A stretch of 64,000 bases of DNA from CAVQDV01 sp963711375. GTDB taxonomy: Bacteria; Pseudomonadota; Gammaproteobacteria; Coxiellales; Coxiellaceae. The notes beneath the pieces were generated by a model. It was not told the DNA's origin. It did no database searches and saw only the letters and a list, made by a program, of their open reading frames with translations. Positions 50,677-57,394 of the stretch are shown here, piece by piece (the stretch's first letter is position 1; every line of letters begins with the position of its first letter). Both the position numbers and the translations under genes were made by a program. The stretch covers positions 558,001 to 622,000 of the forward strand of contig CAVQDV010000005.1 of the NCBI GenBank assembly GCA_963711375.1, read 5' to 3'.

Positions 50677-50946
50677 ATGTTTTTAGTAAAAGTAGCGATA
50701 ATCATTTTATGTTTAATTGCAGCCACTCATAGTCAAGTGTACATGGAGTGGGTCTTGATAGATTTAGTGGTCGCTGGCATTATTATCTACTGCACTCGAA
50801 ACAATAAGCCTCATTTGAAAATGTCACCGAGTTCAATAATTTCTTTGATGCTTATATTAAATCCACTTTTCTTTTGGGCTGTTTACCACGAATGGAAATG
50901 CAGCCGAAGAAAGAAAGCAAAAAAAGCCATGATGACACCTCAATAA
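50677..50946 (+). CDS. small two-pass membrane protein
   Basis: 89 residues: hydrophobic segments at about 2-18 and 24-40 ('WVLIDLVVAGIIIY'), a short loop, a third at 53-70 ('IISLMLILNPLFFWAVY'), and a basic tail 'WKCSRRKKAKKAMMTPQ'. AGGTGG precedes ATG 50677. Unknown family. Small basic-tailed membrane proteins in such cargo can be toxins or accessory defence proteins; no evidence here. Confidence 0.55.
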   Translation: MFLVKVAIIILCLIAATHSQVYMEWVLIDLVVAGIIIYCTRNNKPHLKMSPSSIISLMLILNPLFFWAVYHEWKCSRRKKAKKAMMTPQ

Positions 50947-51050
50947 ATCCCCAGAGACGCCATCATCCGCTCCTGTAAGGCTGACTCAATTTATGTTTGC
51001 GCAGTTTAAAGTTTAATTTCTTATGCTGGCGCCACGCTGGCCCTTGTATA

Positions 51051-51962
51051 CTACGGTAGTGTATTTTCAGAGCTCAGTAATTGCTTAATTTCTTTCGATA
51101 AATTTCGTTTGTCCATTTCCATAAGCTCAGAAATTTTTTTCTTGTCCTCAAACAATCTTATTATCCTGGATGCATTTTGTTGGATCAGCTCTTTTTTCAT
51201 TGGCTCAAAAGATTTTATTGCTTGTTTAGCTCCATACTCTTGAATTAATTCTTCAGGAGATAAACTTTGGTGAATATTTTCTCTAAGATATTCAATATAA
51301 TTTCTATCTGGGACCTGCATTAAATTCACACCTTCTAAAATTCCGTTAATGTAGTTTCTTATTTGCTTATCACTCCAGCTGTGCTCTACTAGATCTGGCG
51401 TTGCGATTCTTCCATATAGCTGGCTAATGATATGCCCAATTTTGGCTCGAAACTCTGGCTTGAGGCTAAGCACTCTATTTTTTAATAAATCATCATAGTG
51501 CTCTACTCTAAATGAAAAAGATAAAGGAATAATCGCAACCATATTTTCATTAAAGGGTAATTTTTTCGGGAGAAAAAAATGTGTTTTTTGATCTGCGTTA
51601 TTTAATAATTTTGAGAGCCTGTCTTTTAGGATATCTATAGCATCTTTTTCTAATATTTTCTTATCTGCGATGGAATAGGGTTTTATTTCATTTATTAAAT
51701 ATTTTTCAATATGCGACTTTAAGCTCCTTACAGGGCAAACATTAATGTGCTTGATTTTCGGCTTTCTTTTACCCCCGCTTACTAAGTCACATGATTGCGT
51801 TAGGACCATTACATAGGGAGCAGAATGCTTTATTGCTGGGTAAAATTCAGTAAAAAGCCCATGGAAATTATTTTCAACTACAAGGATATCCCCTTGCAAT
51901 AGAGATAATGAGCCAACATCTTCGCTATACACATAAGGAGGTATGTCAGTTTTTTCCATCAT
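51051..51962 (-). CDS. 303-residue cargo protein, unknown
   Basis: Starts MMEKTDIPPYVYSEDVGSLS. Notable segment 'QGDILVVENNF' ... 'VMVLTQSCDLVSGGKRKPKI', followed by 'INVCPVRSLK': a Gln-Gly-Asp and a Thr-Gln-Ser-Cys-Asp pattern I have seen in uncharacterised proteins of defence-rich regions, with no assigned activity. The second half is helical and charged ('KKISELMEMDKRNLSKEIKQ'). The ATG overlaps the stop of the 61-residue gene upstream (TAATG), so they form a coupled pair. Not recognised further. Confidence 0.6.
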   Translation of the reverse strand: MMEKTDIPPYVYSEDVGSLSLLQGDILVVENNFHGLFTEFYPAIKHSAPYVMVLTQSCDLVSGGKRKPKIKHINVCPVRSLKSHIEKYLINEIKPYSIADKKILEKDAIDILKDRLSKLLNNADQKTHFFLPKKLPFNENMVAIIPLSFSFRVEHYDDLLKNRVLSLKPEFRAKIGHIISQLYGRIATPDLVEHSWSDKQIRNYINGILEGVNLMQVPDRNYIEYLRENIHQSLSPEELIQEYGAKQAIKSFEPMKKELIQQNASRIIRLFEDKKKISELMEMDKRNLSKEIKQLLSSENTLP

Positions 51963-52147
51963 TAAAATGAGCTTAGCTTTCTTTCCATTTCAGCTCTAAT
52001 AAGAAAACCCTCATTCGATTGCGATTCGAATTTTTTTAACTCATTTTTGGCAACTGCAATGGCCCCCTCAGAAAAAGAGGAGCTCTTAAGGTGCCTTGTG
52101 ATTTGTTTTTCCGTTGAATGCTTCGGTTTTAAGTGTCGATTTTTCAT
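51962..52147 (-). CDS. 61-residue partner of the 51051 gene
   Basis: MKNRHLKPKHSTEKQITRHL then 'KSSSFSEGAIAVAKNELKKF', ending ERKLSSF. Basic N-terminus, helical rest. AAGGAGAAAAATT precedes ATG 52147, a strong site. Size, order and overlap fit a small antitoxin or regulator before its effector. No known motif. Confidence 0.55.
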   Translation of the reverse strand: MKNRHLKPKHSTEKQITRHLKSSSFSEGAIAVAKNELKKFESQSNEGFLIRAEMERKLSSF

Positions 52148-52353
52148 AATTTTTCTCCTTCGTGTGCAATTATAGCAAGTTAATCCGGACTAGTGCACTA
52201 CACTCGTAATCGGAGCCTCCTGGAATAGGAAAGAGGAAAAAGGAAAAAGACTCCCCGAACTTTGCGCGCACATCAAAAGGAACCCACAGAGGAACCCAGA
52301 TCTGAAAACACCCTCAAAAACCGGGTGGATTCTGTGTAACCTTTTGATTCTAT
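52148..52353. other. gene-free end of the P4-like unit
   Basis: Contains the AACCCAC/AACCCAG pair at 52281 and 52293 (12-base spacing) and then TCTGTGTAACCTTTTGATTC leading into the tRNA end. The latter is also present at 19401-19425. No gene. Confidence 0.5.
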
Positions 52354-52429
<76 letters not shown>

Positions 52430-52691
52430 AAATCCCGTACGGTATTGAGAGGAGCTAAAGGTTAGCCTATAAGTGGGGAAAGCTCAATAGGTTGAGAAGG
52501 CAGCGCCACAACTAAAAAGCTTTATTCGTGGAACTGAACTTTAGCATTCTCGGAACTGGCAAAGATTCCTCCAACGAAGTCATTAGCATTTCGTAGGGAG
52601 ATCCTGCTGGGACAGCTTCCTGTTTATTGATGTGTTACGTTAATTTGCGCAAGGAATTATAGGGGAAAATTACCCCCTGAAGGAAAAAATT

Positions 52692-53114
52692 ATGCAGAAA
52701 ACTCACTTGGCGTTTACTTTGGTTGAACTGATGATCGTTCTGGCCATCATCAGCATTTTGGTGATTGTTGCGATACCCTCTTATCGGATTTATACGAAAA
52801 GAGCGCATTTTATTGAGGTCGTTCAAGCCAGCGGGCCTTTCAAAATGGGTGTCGAAGAATGCTATCAAATAAGCGGCTCTCTGGCGGAATGTAAATCTGG
52901 GCAGAATGGTGTTCCCACTGGCATTGGTCTTGGAGAAGGCGCGGGGATGGTCGCTTCTGCGCAAGTCGGTGACAATGGTGTGATCACGCTCGTTCCCTCA
53001 CAGAAATTTGGCATTTCCTCGCAAGACACTTATATTCTCACGCCAAAAGAAGAAGGCCATCAGTTGACGTGGCGCGCTAGCGGCGGTGCTGTGCTTTCAG
53101 GGTATGCCAAATAA
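52692..53114 (+). CDS. pilA: type IV pilin (PilA-like)
   Basis: 140 residues. Short leader MQKTHLA followed by 'FTLVELMIVLAIISILVIVA', the class III prepilin motif with Glu5 in place. The residue before the cleavage site is Ala, where Gly is nearly universal. The globular part contains a Cys pair region ('VEECYQISGSLAECKSG') and a Gly-rich mid-section. AAGGA precedes ATG 52692. It is first of an operon with pilC and pilD. It is the main subunit of type IV pili for adhesion, twitching or DNA uptake. Confidence 0.9.
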   Translation: MQKTHLAFTLVELMIVLAIISILVIVAIPSYRIYTKRAHFIEVVQASGPFKMGVEECYQISGSLAECKSGQNGVPTGIGLGEGAGMVASAQVGDNGVITLVPSQKFGISSQDTYILTPKEEGHQLTWRASGGAVLSGYAK

Positions 53115-53116
53115 TA

Positions 53117-54304
53117 ATGATGATGCAATATTATTGGGAAGGCGTAAATCGCAGCGGGAAAAAAGTGTCGGGTAATGAGAAAATATCGCGGGGAAATCTC
53201 GAGCGGAAATTATTGGCACAGGGAATCACGATATTAAAAATTCGGCTACAATTTAAAAATCCGCATCCGCCTATTAATAAAAAAATTATTTCGGATTTTA
53301 CTCTTGAATTTTATATACTTTTAAATTCTGGAATCGCTATTCAGCAAGCCCTTCAGATTCTTGCGAATACCCATGAAAATAAATCGATTTCGTGGCTTGC
53401 TATTAAAATTTCACACAAAATTTCGCAAGGCATTTCCTTAAGCGAAACGTTTAAATCGATGCCTCGCTATTTTAACAGCGTTTATTGCAATATGATTTAT
53501 GTAGGCGAACAATCTGGGACACTTTTAGAAATATTGCAAGAACTCATTCAAATGCAGACACAATTACGCGATTTACGCACGAAATTCTGGAAAGCCATTT
53601 CTTATCCGGCCTTTGTTTTGCTGAGCACACTAGTGATTACCTCGGGTCTTTTGATTTTTGTGATGCCTAAATTTCAGGAAATCTTTGCACAAGCCAAAAT
53701 TCCGCTGCCAAGTCTTACACAAGCCCTCATTACGCTTAGTGAATGTTTACAACAATATTGGCCACTCATTTTTCTGACCCTCATTTCCACACCGATAGCA
53801 ATATTTCTCCTTTGGAAAAAGAATTTGCGCTACGCCGTGCCAATCGAAAAAATGCTCTTTCGAATTCCTTTGATCGGTGATTTTATTCAAAGAAGCCACT
53901 CGTCTCGATTTGCTCAGATTCTCGCTACTACTTTGCGCGCAGGACTGCCCTTGAGTAAAGCCTTAGAAATTAGCGCCCCCACCCATTTACTGCAGACCTA
54001 TCAAATTGGAATAGGGCGAGCACTTTCCCATATTAAAAATGGCGAGAGCTTCACTTCGGCCTTGAAAAAGGCTGATTTTTTATCAAAATCGGTTCAAGCG
54101 CTTATTGCCATTGGCGAAACGGCCGGGCGATTAGATGACATGCTTGCGAAAATCGCTTCCATGGAACAGCAGGAATTGCAAAACTCCATTGACGTCTTGA
54201 GCAAATGGTTGGAGCCTGTCATGATGATTATTCTTGGCCTTGTAGTGGGCGGCATGATTATTGCTATGTATTTGCCGGTGTTTCAAATGAATTCTGGGGG
54301 GTGA
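53117..54304 (+). CDS. pilC: type IV pilus inner-membrane platform protein PilC
   Basis: 395 residues with the two T2SSF domains: 'FTLEFYILLNSGIAIQQALQ' and, after membrane segments at about 170-195 and 220-240, 'FAQILATTLRAGLPLSKALE'. The last membrane segment is 'PVMMIILGLVVGGMIIAMYL'. The N-terminus is compact, starting MMMQYYWEGVNRSGKKV. It starts two bases after the pilin stop. No pilB ATPase gene is present between pilA and pilC, unlike many gamma-proteobacterial clusters. Confidence 0.93.
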   Translation: MMMQYYWEGVNRSGKKVSGNEKISRGNLERKLLAQGITILKIRLQFKNPHPPINKKIISDFTLEFYILLNSGIAIQQALQILANTHENKSISWLAIKISHKISQGISLSETFKSMPRYFNSVYCNMIYVGEQSGTLLEILQELIQMQTQLRDLRTKFWKAISYPAFVLLSTLVITSGLLIFVMPKFQEIFAQAKIPLPSLTQALITLSECLQQYWPLIFLTLISTPIAIFLLWKKNLRYAVPIEKMLFRIPLIGDFIQRSHSSRFAQILATTLRAGLPLSKALEISAPTHLLQTYQIGIGRALSHIKNGESFTSALKKADFLSKSVQALIAIGETAGRLDDMLAKIASMEQQELQNSIDVLSKWLEPVMMIILGLVVGGMIIAMYLPVFQMNSGG

Positions 54305-54311
54305 ATAAGGA

Positions 54312-54446
54312 GTTCCCGCTTAAGATTCTGAAGAGCTCAGAGGAGGGGTATTTCTCCGATCATGGCTCGTCGACCTCCGGCCTCCTGCGCTTTACTTCTC
54401 TACGAAATACCCCTCCTCTGAGCTCTTCAGAATCTTAAGCGGGAAC
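54312..54446. repeat. perfect 43-base inverted repeat with 49-base loop
   Basis: The arms at 54312-54354 and 54404-54446 are exact reverse complements (GTTCCCGCTTAAGATTCTGA... to its mirror ...GCGGGAAC). It fills the pilC-pilD gap. The long perfect stem could block transcription from pilC into pilD or act as a mobile palindrome. The short motif GTTCCC/GGGAAC also ends hairpins at 56.1 and 60.6 kb. Confidence 0.9.
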
Positions 54447-54516
54447 GCTGAGGGTACTTCGGGGAGCTAGCAACAAAAATGAGCCGGTGTCTAGAGAATT
54501 GAAAAAAAGGGAGATT

Positions 54517-55380
54517 ATGTTGAATATTTTTGTTGAGTTACAGGGTAATCTTTATTTGGCGGCTTTAATTGCTGGGGTTTTTGGGCTTCTTTTTGGGAGT
54601 TTTTTTAATGTTGTTATTTCTCGTTACCCCGAGATGCTTTATCGGCGCTGGCAACGTGAGTGTCGCGAACAATTGGAAATTTCTGATGCAGAATCTACTG
54701 AACCTGATAATTTATTTTCGCCTCCCTCTCGCTGCCCACATTGTAAAACTCATATTAAATCGTGGCAAAATATTCCGATACTCAGCTATCTTTTTTTGAG
54801 AGGAAAATGTGCGCATTGTCATGCCTCTATTTCGTTTCTCTATCCGCTTGTTGAGGGATTAAGCGCAGTCCTTGCTGCTGTCATTGTGCTTCATTTTGGC
54901 TGGAATTTTACGGCGCTCGCCGCCATCATTTTTAGCTGGACACTTCTCGTATTAAGCTTCATTGACATTCAAGAACAAATATTACCAGACAACATTACTC
55001 TGTCACTCTTGTGGCTAGGGCTACTTTTAAATAGCGCGAATTTTTTTACAACACCCACTAATGCCATTTTAGGCGCTGCAATTGCCTATTTAATATTTTG
55101 GTTAGTGGCAAATGCTTTTAAAGTCATTCGAAAAAAAGAAGGCATGGGCTATGGCGATTTTAAATTATTCGCTTGTGTATGTGCGTGGCTGGGCGTTGGG
55201 GCTTTATTAGATGTTTTATTCATCTCTGTTCTTTCCTCTCTTGCCATTAACATTTTTCTTCTTGCGACTCTAAAAATCAAAACCGACCAACCCGTTCCCT
55301 TTGGTCCTTTTATCGCTTTAGGTGGATGGGTGACACTGATGTGTGGACCCTTTATTATGAACTGGCTTATTCACGTTTAA
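54517..55380 (+). CDS. pilD: prepilin peptidase PilD
   Basis: 287 residues. ATG 54517 follows AAGGGAG; the GTG at 54487 is too long. The cytoplasmic CxxC pairs 'CPHCKTH' and 'CAHCHAS', the two catalytic Asp regions 'FIDIQEQILPD' and 'GMGYGDFKLFA' and eight membrane segments match the A24 family. It cleaves the pilin leader and methylates the new N-terminal Phe. The adjacent pilA, pilC and coaE confirm it. Confidence 0.95.
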   Translation: MLNIFVELQGNLYLAALIAGVFGLLFGSFFNVVISRYPEMLYRRWQRECREQLEISDAESTEPDNLFSPPSRCPHCKTHIKSWQNIPILSYLFLRGKCAHCHASISFLYPLVEGLSAVLAAVIVLHFGWNFTALAAIIFSWTLLVLSFIDIQEQILPDNITLSLLWLGLLLNSANFFTTPTNAILGAAIAYLIFWLVANAFKVIRKKEGMGYGDFKLFACVCAWLGVGALLDVLFISVLSSLAINIFLLATLKIKTDQPVPFGPFIALGGWVTLMCGPFIMNWLIHV

Positions 55381-55390
55381 TGGTGAAATT

Positions 55391-55984
55391 ATGCTGAAAA
55401 TTGGACTTACTGGAGGCATCGGCAGCGGCAAAAGCGCTGTCTCGAAACTCTTTTCTGAGTTGGGTGTTACCATTATTGATTCCGATCTCATCGCGCACGA
55501 ACTCACCCAGACGGGTTCAATTCTCACAAAAGAAATTGCAGAGTATTTTGGAAAAGATGTTATTCAGAATAACAAATTAGACCGATCAGCATTACGAAAA
55601 ATTATATTTACTGATCCAGAGGCAAAACAATGGCTGGAGAAATTATTGCACCCAGCCATAATCAAAAAAATGTTGCTAGACTCAGAAAAATCAAATTCAC
55701 CTTATTGCATTTTCGTGATTCCGCTTTTAATTGAAGGGAAATTCCAGTCTTTGGTGGATAGAATTTTAGTGGTAGACTCCCCCATTGAATTACAAATTCA
55801 GCGGACAAAAGATCGCGACCAAAAATCGGATTCAGAAATTAAAGCGATAATCAATGCACAAAGCTCCCGCGAAGAAAAACTCGCTGTTGCCGATGATATT
55901 ATTACGAATGACGGTTCAATAGAAAATTTAAAAAATGCTGTTGATTTACTTCATAAAAAATATCTTGGGATGGGGACACAATAA
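55391..55984 (+). CDS. coaE: dephospho-CoA kinase
   Basis: 197 residues. P-loop 'LTGGIGSGKSAVSKLF', 'IDSDLIAHELT' (acceptor Asp), 'LLHPAIIKKM', 'PLLIEGKFQ' and 'RDQKSDSEIKAIINAQ' are the CoaE pattern. It catalyses the last step of CoA synthesis, phosphorylation of dephospho-CoA at the 3'-OH. It is 10 bases after pilD, an arrangement shared with many gammaproteobacteria. Confidence 0.96.
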   Translation: MLKIGLTGGIGSGKSAVSKLFSELGVTIIDSDLIAHELTQTGSILTKEIAEYFGKDVIQNNKLDRSALRKIIFTDPEAKQWLEKLLHPAIIKKMLLDSEKSNSPYCIFVIPLLIEGKFQSLVDRILVVDSPIELQIQRTKDRDQKSDSEIKAIINAQSSREEKLAVADDIITNDGSIENLKNAVDLLHKKYLGMGTQ

Positions 55985-56074
55985 TCGCCGCTTACTACAA
56001 TATTACACATTTAGCAGATTCTTGTTCTTGCTCCTTTTTTTTCTTCTCGGGTGCTTGTAGGTTTCAGAGGCTGG

Positions 56075-56150
56075 ACCCTCTCCCGCCTTGTGGGAGGGCA
56101 CCCCAAGCCTTCGCGTTTCCACTTTAGTGGGAACTCCTGAAAAAACTATT
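56075..56150. repeat. intergenic hairpins of the GTTCCC/GGGAACTCC type
   Basis: CTCCC-7-GGGAG at about 56081-56097 and a second small hairpin CCAC-TTTA-GTGG followed by GAACTCCTG at 56119-56137. The end GGGAACTCCTG is shared with the hairpin at 60594-60621. They lie between coaE and zapD and may terminate the pil-coaE transcript. Confidence 0.45.
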
Positions 56151-56206
56151 AACTCAAGCAGAGGCTATGTTATTATTTTCACAATTGTCACAAAATGGAT
56201 TTTGTA

Positions 56207-56986
56207 ATGAGTAAGTCATCCAGCCACATCGTTTATTTCGAGCAACCCTTAAACGATCCGATGAGAATCTGCCTTAGACTCGAGCAGCTATTCATTAATC
56301 TCGAAGAGAACCTCGACAAGCCCTCGCAATTAAATAGCCAAGCGGCAGTAACCGCACTCGTCAGGGTGATGGATGTTATCGACAGGCCGGATCTTAAATC
56401 GAAATTAATGCAAACCCTCACTCAAATAACCGCCTCGCTAAGCAAATTAGAATCTTCGTCCAACATTGATTCCGAAAGACGGGGCACCATGCTTAACGAC
56501 CTGGACTCCCACATTACCTTTCTTCTGCATACTAAAATTGCTGAAAAGGGCCGGCATAATGATTTTTTAAAACACCTGCGATTGCAATTTAATAATCCTG
56601 GCGGACCTTGCAGTTATAAATCACCTTCCTACCAATTATGGCTGGAATTAACGCCTGAAGAACGCCTGCATCATTTAAAAATTTGGCGCGAAGAATTTGT
56701 GGCACTTGAAGATCTAGTGAATATCATTCTTAAAATTACGCGGGAAAGCGCAAAACTGCAGAAGATCGAATGCGAAGAAGGATTTTACCATCAAACCCTG
56801 GACCCCAATTTGCCTTGCGAAATTGTTCGGGTGGGAATTCCTTCTGAATTTGTGATTTATCCTGAAATTAGCGCGGGAAAACATCGTTTGAGCATTCGAT
56901 TATTGCATCCAGATTTTGAATTAACGGGGCGGGCTACACAGGTTAGCCAGCCGGTTTCTTTAGAACTTTATTGTTGTAGAAGTTAA
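56207..56986 (+). CDS. zapD: cell division protein ZapD
   Basis: 259 residues. 'YFEQPLNDPMRICLRLEQLF' at the start, 'RQ/RHNDFLKHLRLQFNNPG' in the middle and 'YPEISAGKHRLSIRLL' near the end follow ZapD, which bundles FtsZ at midcell. 'HLKIWREEFVALEDLVNIIL' is also conserved. ATG 56207 is favoured over ATG 56195 by the TGGA spacing. The order coaE-zapD is typical. Confidence 0.93.
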   Translation: MSKSSSHIVYFEQPLNDPMRICLRLEQLFINLEENLDKPSQLNSQAAVTALVRVMDVIDRPDLKSKLMQTLTQITASLSKLESSSNIDSERRGTMLNDLDSHITFLLHTKIAEKGRHNDFLKHLRLQFNNPGGPCSYKSPSYQLWLELTPEERLHHLKIWREEFVALEDLVNIILKITRESAKLQKIECEEGFYHQTLDPNLPCEIVRVGIPSEFVIYPEISAGKHRLSIRLLHPDFELTGRATQVSQPVSLELYCCRS

Positions 56987-57000
56987 CGAAAATTTTCCCT

Positions 57001-57390
57001 TCAGGAACCCTCTCCCAACAAATAGTCAATAATCACCGTATTAGCATGCAAAAAATCGGCATTATTAATTTTCGAAAGCGGCACCCAAAAAACCTCTTGG
57101 TCTTCGGCACCGTAAGGTTCGCCTTCATAGGCGTCTACTACCCATACGTGCAAAATCACCGAACCTTCCCGTTGATATTCAAAGGGAACTTCTAATACAA
57201 AGGTGGCTTTTTTTACCGTAATGCCAAGCTCTTCATGTAATTCACGTACAAGAGCAGCAAAGGGCGGCTCGTCTGGATCTATTTTTCCGCCTGGAAATTC
57301 TAATTTTTGCGGGTGGCTTTGATGCGGACCACGACGGGCCACTAAAATGTGGCCATCTTTATTTTTAATTAACCCAACAACAACATCCAT
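57001..57390 (-). CDS. mutT: 8-oxo-dGTP diphosphatase, MutT-like Nudix
   Basis: 129 residues with the Nudix box 'GGKIDPDEPPFAALVRELHE' plus ELG (residues about 35-58; GxxxxxExxxxxxxREUxEExG). It removes oxidised dGTP from the nucleotide pool. It starts four bases after the secA stop codon, as in other gammaproteobacteria, so it is the second gene of that operon and converges on zapD. Confidence 0.93.
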   Translation of the reverse strand: MDVVVGLIKNKDGHILVARRGPHQSHPQKLEFPGGKIDPDEPPFAALVRELHEELGITVKKATFVLEVPFEYQREGSVILHVWVVDAYEGEPYGAEDQEVFWVPLSKINNADFLHANTVIIDYLLGEGS

Positions 57391-57394
57391 TTGA

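Noticed and set aside
52440..52691. Sigma-54 promoter before pilA
   Set aside because: TGGCAAAGATTCC and TGGGACAGCTTCC were checked but neither has a GC doublet at the right distance for the -24/-12 consensus.
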